Source: Paguma larvata (taxonomy: Eukaryota > Chordata > Mammalia > Carnivora > Viverridae). Taken from it: a stretch of DNA of 64,000 bases. Under the pieces are notes generated by a model. The model saw nothing but the letters and a program-made list of their open reading frames with translations. It was not told where the DNA came from and made no database searches. Below are positions 13,306 through 25,410 of this stretch, one piece after another (position 1 is the stretch's first letter; every line of letters starts with the position of its first letter). Made by a program: the position numbers and the translations under genes. Location of the stretch: positions 83,319,132-83,383,131 of the forward strand of contig CM057829.1 of assembly GCA_030068075.1 (NCBI GenBank), read 5' to 3'.

Positions 13306-13689
13306 GAAAATAAGGTCCTTATTTTTAGACCAGGAGGTTATGTATAAGAAAACTCAGAAGAGGAAACAGTTCGTGGGCTATGTTCACGTTTTAAAAATAC
13401 TGATTTTCAAATGCCCATTAAATATTTTTACAGGTTGCATTCTTCTGGAAGCAGATTACATGATGAATTAATATGCACAATATGTGTTTTTGAGTGGTCT
13501 TGAAATTAACAGATATTAAAGGGGAAAAAAAAAAAAGAAGCAAAGGTAAGTAGAAAGTGCACCTGTGAAGCAGACTGGACTCTAGTATCATCTGACCATA
13601 AAGAGAGACTCTGGAGCTAAACAAAGTCCACTGGAGTTATCTAATGATAGGCGGAAAGGACTAGGCGTATAAATGACTGATCTAATCTC
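13306..13689. other. Intergenic DNA, no gene seen
   Basis: Unassigned sequence between the L1 and the MaLR LTR. A 68-codon minus-strand frame shows no recognisable feature. Confidence 0.5.
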
Positions 13690-14284
13690 TTCTAGATTGA
13701 ATGTTTCATTCCTCCAAAATTCATAAAATGAAACTTAATCTCCAAGGTGATAGAATTAGGAGGCAGGGGCTTTGTGATATGATTAAGTCATGAGGATGGA
13801 GCTCTCATAATATGATTAGTACCTTTATAAAAGAGACCCAAAGAGCACTCTCATTCCTTCTGCCACACGAGGATACAGCAAAAAGATGACCATCTATGAA
13901 TCAGGAAGTGGGCCATTACCAGGTACCTAATCTGCTGGCTTCCTGATCTTGGGCTTTCCAACCTTCAGAACTGTTAGAAATAAATATTTGTTTATAAAAT
14001 AAACAGGAATTTTTTATAAAAAAATTTTTAAGGTAATTAACCTTAAAATTAATAAGGTAATTAACCTCAGTTTTCAGAGACAGAGAGAGACAGAGTATAA
14101 GTGGGGGAAGGGCAGAGAGAAAGGGAGACAGAATTTGAAGCAGGCTCCAGCCTCTGAGCTGTTAGCACATCACCTGAGCTGGAGTTGGACTCTTATCCCA
14201 CTGACACACCTAGATGCCCCTAAATATTTGTTTTTAAACCGCCCAATAATATTTTTGTTATAGCAGCCAGAATGGACTAAGACA
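13690..14284 (+). mobile_element. MLT1-type LTR (ERVL-MaLR), split by a SINE
   Basis: Ancient solo-type LTR sequence: 'gattgaatgtttcattcctcc' type start, a 'ggtgatagaattaggaggcagg' segment, 'cctttataaaagagaccc' near the TATA/start region (about 13822), a polyadenylation region 'agaaataaatatttg' near 13977, and the end 'agcagccagaatggactaagaca' around 14262-14284. The SINE at 13994-14220 lies between the polyadenylation region and the LTR end. It is an old endogenous-retrovirus-derived sequence with no coding capacity. Confidence 0.85.
13994..14220 (-). mobile_element. Diverged CAN-SINE inserted in MLT1 LTR
   Basis: A perfect 13-bp duplication, taaatatttgttt (13981-13993 and 14221-14233), brackets the insert. 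The insert has the GA-rich middle, 'gaagcaggctccagcctctg' and a worn head. An AT-rich segment (about 14000-14065) lengthens the tail. More substitutions than in other SINEs here suggest an older copy. Confidence 0.92.
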
Positions 14285-15160
14285 GAATTTGATATTGAGA
14301 AGTGGAGTGCTGCTATAACAAATATCTAAAAATGTGGAATGACTTTGAAACTGGGTAACATGTAGAGGCTAGAAGAATTCTGAGGCACATGCTAAGACAA
14401 CTTACATCATTTTGAATGGGTGATTTAGAGAAAGGCCCAGAAATAAAAGAGGAGAGCTGGGGGAAGAAAAACAAAAAAGCAAAAATACAATCTTCTTACA
14501 GAATACTTAAGAAATCCTGAACAGAATGTTGGTAGAAATATAGATAATAAAGGCCATGCTGATGAGGTCTCAGATGGAAATGAGAAACATGTTATTGAAA
14601 CTGGGGGAAAGGCTGTTCTTGTAATAAAGTGGCAAAAAAAAAAACAAAACAAGATGAAAAAACAAAACAAAACAAAAAAACAAGAACAAAAAACTTGGCT
14701 GAATTTTGTTCATGTCCTAGTTTTTTGGAAGGTAGAACTTAACGATTTATGAATTTGGGTAGTTAGCTGAATTTACTTCTAAACAAAATGTTGAAGGGGA
14801 GACGTTTATTCTGATTGCCTACGATAAAATGCTAGAGAGAGAAATGACTTAAAAGTGAAATCTTAATCAAAAAAGAAGCAGAACTTAAATATTTGTAAAA
14901 TAGTCAGCTTTTCCACACTGAAAAATGAAAAAAAGTGTGCTGAGAAGAGAACAGTAAGGGTGTAGTTAACCAACCTTTCATAAGACTAGTCAGCCACTTC
15001 CACAGTGGCCAGGAACTATTGTTCAAGACAAGGAAAGATGACCTCCTTCCCTGGCAAGGCATTTCGGAGATCCTCAGGATTGCCACTCCCATCATAGGTC
15101 CAGAGGGCAAAGGACACAGAGACAGAGTGGCTCAAAGGAGAAGACACAGCCTCTAGGATC
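14285..15160 (+). mobile_element. MaLR internal region, decayed
   Basis: Directly after the LTR comes the typical MaLR internal start ('gatattgagaagtggagtgc', then 'aaatatctaaaaatgtgg'). It continues through recognisable internal phrases to about 15.16 kb. MaLR elements are non-autonomous relatives of ERVL. I see no continuous reading frame, several (AAAAC)n-type expansions (about 14634-14692), and no 3' LTR downstream, so the provirus is incomplete. Confidence 0.7.
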
Positions 15161-15302
15161 TATGGGCACTAGGGCTCTGTTTCTTTATTTGATCCCTTAT
15201 TTTTGATTCCTTTTCCTGACTGTCTCATCAACTGTCATTGAGATCACCAAGGAAGAAAATGTGCAAGCAGGGTGTGAAGGGGCCAACTATATATAAAATA
15301 TA

Positions 15303-15306
<4 letters not shown>
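15161..15306. other. Unassigned intergenic DNA
   Basis: Possibly the last part of the MaLR internal region. Nothing else can be seen. Confidence 0.35.

Positions 15307-15362
<56 letters not shown>
15307..15362. repeat. (TA)n microsatellite, 28 units
   Basis: Uninterrupted TA dinucleotides over 56 bases. Long pure TA tracts can extrude cruciforms and are length-variable. Confidence 0.97.
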
Positions 15363-15364
<2 letters not shown>

Positions 15365-16005
15365 CTCAGGTAGGTTAGTGACTTTTGGGGAAGCTAAATA
15401 AATCATAATCTAGGTCACTAGTAGCTGGAATAGCGTTTTTTGAACCAAATCTGCTTGATTCCAACTTCATGATTTTTAGACCTCAAATATAGGTTATCTT
15501 TATTCAAGGTGACAACAAAAACAATCATTTACTTACCTACTTTCCTACTGGAAGGAATCATATTCTCCTGTATTATTTAAAAAATATTCTTCTCTCATTT
15601 TCTTACACAAAGCAACAGAGTGAAAAATCAGAGAGATTTTAATAGTAGCAAGCACAGTACAATAAGCAGGTCTGTACTAAGTTCATTAGAGTTATCATTT
15701 CCAACATTTCAATCACTAAGATGGAAAGTTAATATTATTTCCATATTATAGATGATATAATGACTCAAAGGAGAAAACCAGCTTGAAGTTACCATGTTTT
15801 TAGATAAACAAAGACAGACCTAAAGAACGGAAAGTTAAAAAGATAAAATATGGAAAAGAAATGTGACATTTCCTTTTTGTCACTAAAATTATATGTACAT
15901 TTCTGTTTTAATAAGATCATAAGCTTAATTTCAGTGTGTCAATATATTTCTGAGATTCTGTTTAACAACTATTTATTTTCTTTTCAAATGTGGAATATTT
16001 CTTTA
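15363..16005. other. Intergenic DNA, possible MIR trace
   Basis: A weak inverted-MIR-like stretch lies at about 15700-15830 ('ttatttccatattatagatg', 'atgactcaaaggag'). Otherwise nothing recognisable. Confidence 0.4.
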
Positions 16006-16216
16006 ATTTTTTTCTAATGTTCTCATTTTTTGAGAGAGAGACAGAGCACAAGTCGGGGAGGGGCAGAGAGAGAGGGAGACACGGAATCTGAAGCAGGCTC
16101 CAGGCTCTGAGCTGTCAGCACAGAGCCTTACACAGGACTTGAATCCACAAATTATGAGATCATGACACAACGAGCTGAATTTGGACGCCTAACTGACTGA
16201 GCTCCCCAGGTGACCA
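16006..16216 (-). mobile_element. Felid CAN-SINE, inverted
   Basis: GA-rich 'gagagagagacagagcac', 'gaagcaggctccaggctctg' and a worn head near 16216. Flanks ggaatatttcttta (from 15992) and ggagtattttcttta (from 16217) form a diverged target duplication. Confidence 0.92.
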
Positions 16217-16231
16217 GGAGTATTTTCTTTA

Positions 16232-19200
16232 CATAACATAGGACCTAGTTAGGTAAAATCATATAAATATGAAAGTTTCATAATTGTATGTGGGTATGTA
16301 AAAACTCTTGTTCAAAAATAGGATAATAGCACTCAAATGAATTCCAATTCATTATTGTTAATTCATTAAATGAATTCTAATTCACTCTCAATGACTCTTT
16401 TCTTTTGTTCTTCCCCCTGATTTACCTGCTAACTTAGGCTATTGGCAAGTTACTCCTTCCTCATCACTTATTAACTTATTAGCTTGTTAAAAGCTGGAGA
16501 AAACTCTTCTAGGGAGGTAGTTTTTCTGAAGAGGCAACACGTTAATTTTATCCTGCTCCAACACAAGAAAAATATGTTCGTCCACTCTTCAATAAGTCAG
16601 AAATACGTTCCTCATTCCTCCATTCTGCAAGAGGTCTGGAATTTCTCCCCACCACTCACTTGGTGCCACCAACCTGGGTTGGTATGCATAAGAGATTTCC
16701 TCCCATTTCGTGTCAGTTCCTTTCATCAGGGAGACAAGGGCAAAATGCTGAGAGTATATTTTTGTCACCATTAATTAATCAAAACATAACCATAATAAAG
16801 CCAGGTGAGTGAGAAAAATAACAAAAAAATCAAAACGAAACAAACAAAAACCTTAGAAATATTCTTCAAAGAATTTTATTAGATGTTCAACTACACACTT
16901 GCATTTTATTTTCAAGAGATACATATTAACATTAATAGTTACACTAAAGTCAGTCACAGCACAATTTTTTCATCTATATTAATCATCCATAAGCCATCTG
17001 AATCTTCATTAATTGAGGGATGCAATCTATTTAAGATTAATTTGTCCATATTCTAGATGTACAATAATTGTTCGAGTAAAGTTGAATAATATGAAAATTT
17101 ATACCTTAAAGCTTAAACTTTATGTAACTTGATTACATAATTTACCATTAAAAAATTATAAAATCATCAGTAGAATTTCATAAGCCACTAACATTTTCAA
17201 CAAGGAACACAATTAGAAGGATAAAAAGACTGAAACTTTCAACACTGTTTTACCAACTAAATATTATAGATGTTAATATATAATTTCTTTTGTTTTTCAA
17301 ATACTATTTAGAATATGGTAGTTTAACACAACATAATTTTGTCGGAGATTATTTGTCTAAACAGTTGTTTTATATCTAATCATTCCCTAGATTTTGAGCC
17401 ATTCTACTATATATATTCGAAACCAATGATTACTATATAAATATACTTCATATTGTTTATTTGTTACCAAATAAGAAATGTACACAGTTAAGAAATAGGA
17501 AAATAAATTGTGACTGTGCCATTCTGCAGTTCGTTCAGTTTTTCAATAGAAAACATTGTTTCTTTAACTTTTTAAATTAGCACATGCCACTTGCTGAATT
17601 TTATGTGCCGATTATTTGTTATCAACTATCCTCGTATTAGTCATTCCCAATGCCTTTTTTAAACATAAAATAAACCCATATTTTAAGAAAAACATGAAGA
17701 TAAATGTGTCTAATTCATCTACTTACAAGGATGAAATAAGAGGTCATAGGCAAAGTGCCTTGATAGGCCCTTCAACTATAATAGAAATGGATTAACATTA
17801 AACATAATGGCAAAATGCCACCTCTTTTGAGCTTACAATGGTTAAAAAAAATAAAACAGGAAAAGGCTCTTTATAAAAGCATGAACACAGTTTTAAAAAA
17901 AACCTTCCCACTTTCTACTGCAGAAAACATAAATTATATACTTTGCAACCAGCTGTAATGGTAGGCATAGGCAGCTGGCCCAATTTACTGTATAGTACTA
18001 TTGTACATATTGTTTGATGCACAAATTACTTATAATTTCTAGAAGTGCATCTTTGCAGTTTGATATTTTTAAGTAGCACTCCAACAACTTGAAAAGTTGT
18101 AGAGTTTTGGAGAGGCTAATTCTGAAAAGGCTTTACCATTGCTGAGTATGTTTTTTCAAATCATGGTTTACAATAGTCCATTTTATATGTTCAACAAAGT
18201 AAACAGAAATGCATGATGCTTTCCATAGACTTCAGGAAAGAACGTAGCAAAATTCTGATGATTTTTATGTTCTGATTGTTCTGATTCTTAATGTTAAATC
18301 TTTAAACTGTGTCCACTGTAAAAATAAAAACATACCTCAAAAATCTGCCATCATCATAATTAGAAAAAGGAATTCAAAACTTTAGAGAACACTGAATTTG
18401 GGTCAAGTATACTGGGAAAGAATTCAAGAATTTGAGCAGAGTTATTAAAAGAAAACTCCTGGTTTTCTAAAACCAAAGAGGAAAAGCAAGCACCTAGATT
18501 AAAATCGAAGGTCACTTTACCCACTGTGAAAATGTAAGGAGACTGAAACAAGCTTTTTTTCTAAGTATCTGAATTTTTCTTTTCATATGTTTCAGTGTGT
18601 TGAATCAAGAGAAGAGAAGGTTAAAAATCTCTTTTCTCTCTTTTATAGTACCATGTCACTGCAAGCCAAGTGCCCTAGCATGGCCTCTTCTATCAGCAGA
18701 AACCTTGTGTTTCTGGTTTCTACTGCCTTTTGGACAGTCTGCATACAGTTGTTCCCACAGACCACTACCCAGACCTATTTGTCTCTGAACATGCAGGTTC
18801 CATTTTTGCTCATATACTAGTTTCTCTAATATCTTCTCCTATTGTTATATATCCCTATTGTTCTCCTGTGATGATAGTTATAGATGATCAGTCAGTAAGA
18901 GAATAGCAAGTGAAAGTAGTGTAAACTGGTATTGAATGGACTTTCATTATAAGTCTACTGAATGATTATGAATGGTCTTTTCCCTAAATGTTTCCTTTGG
19001 TATTTAAGGCTCACCGCATTTTCCTTTCAAAAACCTTGGTAGGTTTAAATAAGGATTAACTCATTATAAAACTTGTAGATCTCCTCAACTGATCCTTGCC
19101 TTATGTTCTAAGCATTTTGTCTTTATTGCACTTTATATATTCTGCATTCATAAAATACTTCAAGTACTGACACTTGCTTTACCTTTATTCCTTTGTAGGA

Positions 19201-19300
19201 AGTTCTTAATAGTATTGTGCAGGAATATAAATATAGGACAAGTCTAAACATTATATCCAAATATATATATACTGACTGATCTCACTTTGTGTATAAGGTT
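16232..19300. other. Unique intergenic DNA, no gene seen
   Basis: About 3 kb without a recognisable transposon. Reading frames of 60-96 codons exist on both strands (for example near 16.5-16.8 kb and 18.6-18.8 kb), but they overlap one another on opposite strands or in other frames and show no domain. The stretch 17900-18130 is less AT-biased and could be conserved non-coding DNA. Confidence 0.5.
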
Positions 19301-21418
19301 CCAATAATATTTCATTTATTTTTATATAATTTATTGTCATTAGCTAACATACAGTGTATACAGTGTACTCTTGGCTTCAGGAGTACGTTCCCATGATTCT
19401 TCACTTACATACAACACCTAGAGCACATTCCAACAAGTGCCCTCCTCAATGCCCATTACCCATTTTTCCCACACTCCCAACTTCACCCCCATCAGCCCTC
19501 AGTTTATTCTTTGTATTTAAGAGTGTCTTATGGTTTGCCTCTCTTTTGGTAACTATATTTTCTTCCTTCCCTAACCCCATGGTCTTCTGTTAAGTTTCTT
19601 AAATTCCACATATGAATGAAAAGATATGATATTTTTACTTCTCTGACTGATTTATTTCACTTAGCATAATGCCCTCCAGTTTCATCCACATTGTTGCAAA
19701 TAGCAAGATTTCATTCTTTTTCATCACTTAGTAGTATTCCATCAATAACTACATCCTCTTTATCCATTCATCGGTTGATGGACATTTGGGCTCTTTCCAT
19801 GATTTGGTTATTGGTGAAAGTGCTGCTGTAAACATTGGACAAATATTTACATTTGGATAAATTCCTAGTAGTCCTATTGCTGGGTCATAGGGTAGTTCTA
19901 TTTTTAATTTTTGAGGAATTTCCACACTGTTTTCCAGAGCGGCTACACCAGTTTGCATTCCCATCAACAGTGCAAGAGGGTTCCTTCCCATTTCTCTATA
20001 TCCTCATCACATACATTGTTTCCTGAGTTAATTTTAGCCACTCTGACCGGTGTGAGGTAGTATCTCAATGTGGTTTTGATTTGTATTTCACTGGTGGTGA
20101 GTAAGGCTGAGCGTCTTTTCATGTGTCTGTCGGCCATCTGGATGTCTTTTTTGGAAAAGTGTGATTTCATGTCTTTTGCATATTTCTTCACTGGATTATT
20201 TGTTTTTCAGGTGTTGAGTTTGGTAAGTTCTTTATAGATTTTAGATACTAATCCTTTATCTGATATGTTATTTGCAAATTATCTTCTCCCATTCCATTGG
20301 TTGCCTTTCAGTTTTGTTGATTGTGTCCTTCACTGTGCAGAAGGTTCTTACATTGATGAGGACCCAATAGTCCATTTTTACTTTTATTTCCCTTGTCTTT
20401 GGAGACACGTCAAAGTAAGAAGCTGCTGCTGCCGAGTCAAAGAGACTGGTACCTCTCTTCTCCTCTAGGAATTTGATGGTTCCCTGTCTCACATTTAGAT
20501 CTTTCATCCATTTTGATTTTATTTTTGAGTATGGTGTAAGAAAGTGGTCCAGTTTCATTCTTCTGCATGTTGCTGTCCAGTTCTCTCAGAACCATTTGTT
20601 AAAGAGACTGCTTTTTTTCCATCGCATACTCTTTCCTGCTTTGTCAAAGATTAGTTTGCCATACATTTGTGGATCCAGTTCTGGGTTCTCTATTCTATTT
20701 TATTGGTCTGTGTGTCTGTTTTCGTGCCTATACCATACTGTCTTGATGATTACAGCTTTGTAGTATAGGCTAAAGCCGGAATCGTGATGCCTTCAGCTTT
20801 GGTTATCCTTTTCAACATTACTTTGGCTATTCTGGGTCTTTTGTGGTTCCATACATATTTTAGGATTGTTTGTTCTAGCTCTGTGAAGAATGCTGTGCCA
20901 TTTTGATTGGTATTGCATTGAATGTGTAGATTGCTTTGGGTAGTATCAACATTTTAAAAATATTTGTTCTTCCAATCCATGAGCATGGAATGCTTTTCTA
21001 TTTCTTTGTGTCTTCCTCAATTACTTTCAGAAGTTTTCTATAGTTTTCAGCATACAGATCTTTTACCTCTTTGGTTAGGTTTATTTCTAGGTATTTTGTA
21101 GTTCTTGTTGCAATTGTAAATGGGACCGATTTCTTTATTTCTCTTTCTATTGCTTCATTATTGGTGTATAGAAATGCAACAGATTTCTATACATTGATTT
21201 TATATCCTGTGACTTTGCTGAATTCATGTAGCAGTTCTAGCAGCTTTTTTGGTGGAATCTTTCAGGTTCTCCATGTAGAGTATCATGTCTGCAAAAAGTT
21301 AAAGTCTGACTTATTCTTTGCCAATTTGGATGTTTTTTATTTCATTTTGTTGTCTGAACACTGAGGCAAGGACTTACATCACTGTGTTAAACAATAGAAG
21401 TGAGAGTGGTCATCCCTG

Positions 21419-21787
21419 TCATGTTCCTGATCTCAGGGGAAAAGCTTTCAGTTTTTTCCCATTGAGAATGAGATTAGCTGTGGGCCTTTCATATATAACT
21501 TTTATGATGTTAAGGTATGTTCCTTCTATCCCAACTTTCTTGAGGATTTTTATTAAGAAAGCATGTTGTACTTTGTCAAATGCTTTTTCTGCATCTATTG
21601 ACAGGATCATATTGTTCTTATCCTTTCTTCTATTAATGTAATGCATCATGTTGATTGATTTGCAAATACTGAACCAGCCCTGCAGCCCAGGAATGAATCC
21701 CACTTGATCATGGTGAATAATTCTTTTAATATGTGGTTGAATTCCATTTGCTAGTATCTTGTTGAGAATTTTTGCATCCATGTTCAT
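21419..21787 (-). pseudogene. L1 ORF2 fragment (reverse transcriptase core)
   Basis: 122-codon open piece that keeps the L1 reverse transcriptase motifs '[20 protein letters not shown]' and '[13 protein letters not shown]' (the first catalytic aspartate block). It ends before the FADD block. It belongs to the same damaged L1 as the preceding piece, with a frame change between them. Confidence 0.87.
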
Positions 21788-21856
21788 CAGGGATATTGGC
21801 CTGTAATTCCCCTTTTCAGTGAGGTCTCTGGTTAGGGAATCATGGTAATGCTGGCT

Positions 21857-22180
21857 TCACAGAATGAGTCTGAAATCTTTCCTTCTCTCTCTTCTTCTTC
21901 TTTTTTTTTTTTTTTTGGAATAGCTTGAAATAGGTATTAACTCTGCTTTAAATGTCTGGTAGAATTTCCCTGAGAAGCCATCTGGCCCAGAACTCTTATT
22001 TGTTGGAAGATTTTTGATAACTGATTCAATTTCTTCACAGGTTATGGGTCTATTCAAGTTTTGTTTCTTTCTATTTGAGTTTGGTAGTGTGTGGGTATTT
22101 AGGAATTTGTCCATTTTTCCAGGTTGTCCAGTTTGTTGGCATATTAATTTTACATAGAATTGTCTAATGATTGTTTGCAT
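21857..22180 (-). pseudogene. L1 ORF2 fragment (start of reverse transcriptase region)
   Basis: 107-codon open piece inside the 4.2 kb L1. It contains residues like 'PITCEEIESVIKNLPTNKS' followed by a SGPDGF box, which is typical of the N-terminal side of L1 reverse transcriptase. The C-terminal 15 or so residues become lysine/arginine-rich because an A-rich expansion (poly-T near 21900) shifts the frame. It is not a functional gene. Confidence 0.85.
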
Positions 22181-23528
22181 TCTGTGGTGTTGATTGCAAT
22201 GTCTCCTCTTTCATTCATGATTTTATCTATTTGGATCTCTCTTTTCTTTTTGAGAAGTATGGCTAGGGGTTTCTCAATTTTGTTTATTTTTTCAAAAAAA
22301 AACAGCTCTTAGATTCATTGATCTGTTCTACTATTTTTTTGTTCTGTTTTGATCCTATGTTATTTATTTCTTCTCTAATCTTTTATTTTCTCTTCTGCTG
22401 GCTTTGGGTTTTATTTGCTGCTGTGTTACTAGTTCTTTTAGGTGTGAGTTTAGGTTTTGTATCTGGGACCCTTCTTGCTTCTTGAGATAGGCCTGGATTG
22501 CAATGTATTTTCCTCTTACGACTGCCTTTGCTGCATCCCAAAGGGTTTTGACTAGCATGTTTTCATTTTAATTTGCTTCCATGTATTTTTAAATTTTTCT
22601 TTAATTCCCTGGTTGACCCATTCATTCCTTAGTGGATATTCTTTAGCCTCCATGTATTTGGAGGCTCTCCAAAATTTTTCTTATGGTTGATTTCAAGTTT
22701 CATAGCATTGTGACCTCAAAATATGCATGGTATGATCTCAATCCTTTTGTATTTGTTGGGGGCTGTTTCGTGACCCAATATATGATCTATTTTGGAGAAT
22801 GTTCTATGTGCACTTGAGAAGAATGTGTATTCTGCTGTTTTTGGATGAAAAAAACATCTGTGATATATCTGTGAAGTCCATCTGGTCTAATGTGCCATTC
22901 AGAACCATTGTTTCCTTGTTGATTTTCTGCCTAGATGATCTATCTGTCCATTGCTGTAAGTGGAGTATTAAAGTCCCCTAAAATCATGGTATTGTTATCC
23001 TTTCATTTATTTATGTTTGTGATTAACTGATTCGTATATTCGGGTTCTTTCACGTAGGGGGCATAAACATTTACAATTGTTAGCTCTTCTTGATAGATCC
23101 CTTAATTATGATATAATGCTCTTCTTCATCTCTTATTCGTCTTTATTTTAAAAACTAATTTGTGATATACGTCTGGCTACTCTGGCTTTTTTTTAACATC
23201 TGGTAGCACGATAGATGGTTCCCCATCCCTTTACTTTGAATCTGAAGGTGTCCTCAGATCTAAAATGAGTTTTTGTAGGCAGCTTATAGATGGATCTTGG
23301 TTTTTTATCCATTCTGATACCCTATGTCTTTTGATTGTGGGCATTTAGTCCATTTACATTCAGAGTGATTAATGAAAGATGTGGATTTAGTGTCACTGTA
23401 TTATATGTAGGTTTTATGTTTGTGGTGATATCTCTGGTACTTTATAGTCTTTGCTGCTTTCCACTCACACAGTACCCCTTAGGATATCCTGTAAAGCTGG
23501 TTTAGTCAAGAACTCCATTAGTTGGTTT

Positions 23529-23777
23529 CAATGATATTTTACACATTACTCCATGATTCATAGATTTTTATTTTTAGTATAGACATCTCTCTGACCTTCG
23601 GAGTCATTGACTGAATTGTATGCATCGTTTCTCAATTTGATTGCTCAATGACATCTCAAACTCAACTGAACCTCTAAGCCCTGATTCCAATTCCCCAGAT
23701 CGCTTTTTCTCATATCTTTCATATTTCAGGGAGCACAACTACCAAACATCTAGTTTCAAAAAAATTGACATCATCCT
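23529..23777. other. Short intergenic stretch
   Basis: Host sequence between the L1 and the MLT1 LTR. Nothing recognised. Confidence 0.5.
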
Positions 23778-24560
23778 GTATTGGTTAGCTAGAGTTACCA
23801 AAATAAAGTACCACAGATTAGGTGGTTTAGAACACAGATTTTCTTATAATTCTGGGAGATCAAAGTCAATGGTTAAGGTGTTGGCAGGGTTGGATTTATT
23901 TGATGTCTCTTTCTTTGGCTTGGGAATGACTACAGTAATCTCTCCTTATCCGCCTTTTCACTTTATGAGGTTTTAGTTACCTGCCCTCAACAGCCATCCA
24001 GAAGTAGATGATCCTGCTAACATATCATCAGAGAGTAGCCTAAATCTACATCACAACGCCTACATCATTCACTTCACCTCATCTGATACATAGGCATTTT
24101 ATCATCTCACACCACAAAAAAAAAGAGACAGTATAGAACTAGAATATATTTTGAGACAGAGGTCACATTCACATAACTTTTATTACAATATATTGTTATA
24201 TTTGTTCTATTTTTTGTTAGTTATTGTTGTTAATCCCTTACTGTGCCTAATTTATAAATTAAACTTTGTCATATGTAGGAATAGGAAGAAAAATATAGTA
24301 TGGATAGGGTTCAATACTCTCTGTGGTTTCAGGCAACCATTGGAGGTCTTGGAATATATCTCCTTCAGATAAGGGAGAACTGCTGTGTCTTCCTGTTTCT
24401 TCATATGATTTTCCCTCTGTACCTCTTTCTTCTTATAAGGACATCAATCATATTGGATTAGGGCCACCTTAATGGCCTCATTTTAACTCATTAAAGACCC
24501 TCTAACTCTAAATACATGCACATTCTGAGGTACTGGGGCTGAGAACTTCAACACAAATCT
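23778..24560 (-). mobile_element. MLT1-type LTR (ERVL-MaLR), split by Tigger
   Basis: The plus strand starts with the inverted LTR end ('ttggttagctagagttacc', 'accacagattaggtggttta') up to 23932. It resumes after the Tigger insert at about 24386 with 'cttcttataaggacatcaat' and ends near 24560 with the 'acattctgaggtactgggg' segment. The two parts are consecutive pieces of one LTR. Non-coding. Confidence 0.83.
23933..24385. mobile_element. Non-autonomous Tigger/MER2-like DNA transposon
   Basis: Inverted ends read 'cagtaatctctccttatccg' on the left and end 'ataagggagaactgctg' on the right, the pogo/Tigger type terminal repeat. TA precedes the left end (23931-23932). The right flank is TG, a likely mutated TA. 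The body carries the typical 'gttattgttgttaatccctt' and 'cctaatttataaattaaact' segments. There is no transposase frame (about 450 bp). It lies inside an MLT1 LTR, so it moved after that LTR had integrated. Confidence 0.85.
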
Positions 24561-24564
24561 TGAC

Positions 24565-24835
24565 ATAACAAGTTCTTAATCTCTCTCTTATTCTTACTCT
24601 CCTATCTTCAATCACCAAGCACTGTTAATTCTACCTATTAAATATACCTCTAATATGCCTACTTTTTCTTCATCACTGCACTAACCTAATCTATGACAGT
24701 ATCCGCTTTCACTCAGATTTCCCAGACTCTTAGTCTCATCCTGCTTCAATCATTTCTCTATATTAGGTAGAATGACCTTTCTGATATCCAGATCTGATTA
24801 TATCACAACAGTGACTGTATCAAGTAGTGTCAGAG
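24565..24835 (+). mobile_element. Probable L2 LINE fragment
   Basis: Pattern of the L2 region that precedes 'agtgatctttttaaaa'-like sequence: pyrimidine-rich text, 'cagtatccgctttcactcag', 'agaatgacctttctgatatc' and 'tctgattatatcac'. Strongly decayed and without terminal features. Confidence 0.5.
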
Positions 24836-25348
24836 TTCAGATGATCTGCAAAAGTATCAGAGGAACCCATTAACAACAAGCCAAAAATTAAGGAGTTAAG
24901 TCTTTAATTACCTACTGCCATGGTATACCCAATAGTCTAAAGTGGAGAAGGTGCCAGTTCCCCTGGTTCCATTTTTTCCCATGGAAGGGTGCACCAGTTG
25001 AGGATTATGCAGATCGCAGATCGGTGCAAATGTGAGGGTTGCCTTACAATTGAGGAAAACCTAGACAAAAGACTCCAGCAGTTTTACAAACCCTGGGGCT
25101 GGGGGATGATGAGGAAAAGTGCTAGTAGTGGAAAAGTACTGAATAGTGAGTCAGAGTGAGGAATAGTGTCTTCAAGGTTTCCCCTTCTCCTCTCTCTGTC
25201 AAAGGACCCAGGTAAAGAGATCTAGGACTGAGATGCCTGGGCTAGAAATGCTAATATTCTAAGACCAGTGCTGGCCCAGTGGAGCCTGAGTTCTTGACTA
25301 CAATTCTCTTGAGAGCAACTGCAATGTTCTATCTGTGTACCAAGTCTG

Positions 25349-25350
<2 letters not shown>
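24836..25350. other. Intergenic DNA, no gene seen
   Basis: Unique-looking and somewhat GC-richer than its surroundings (about 24930-25300). No frame or repeat could be named. Confidence 0.45.

Positions 25351-25408
<58 letters not shown>
25351..25408. repeat. (GT)n microsatellite, 29 units
   Basis: 58 bases of uninterrupted GT. Probably polymorphic in length. It creates an artificial histidine/threonine-repeat reading frame on the minus strand. Confidence 0.98.

Positions 25409-25410
<2 letters not shown>

Larger units (their letters stand above)
19313..23528 (-). mobile_element. 4.2 kb L1, ORF2 and 3' UTR, decayed
   Basis: A carnivore-type L1 whose 3' end is near 19313 and whose 5' end is truncated close to the start of ORF2 near 23528. 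Read on the minus strand, the order is the ORF2 endonuclease region (about 23.5-22.6 kb), reverse transcriptase (about 22.2-21.3 kb), C-terminal region (about 20.6-19.75 kb) and 3' UTR. Open pieces remain at 22364-22558, 21857-22180, 21419-21787, 20268-20558, 19964-20191 and 19749-19991. Frameshifts and stops separate them. At 21285-21295 the region coding for the catalytic FADD box has lost one codon. Flanks ccaataatattt (19301-19312) and tcaatgatattt (23528-23539) match at 10 of 12 bases, a probable duplication. Confidence 0.92.

Noticed and set aside
16484..16774. 96-codon plus-strand frame overlapping a 60-codon minus-strand frame
   Set aside because: Unknown sequence with no domain, no repeat match and frames open on both strands. 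It is too weak to report as a gene.
23641..23976. 111-codon frame
   Set aside because: It crosses from host DNA through an MLT1 LTR into a Tigger element. No domain and no support as an exon.
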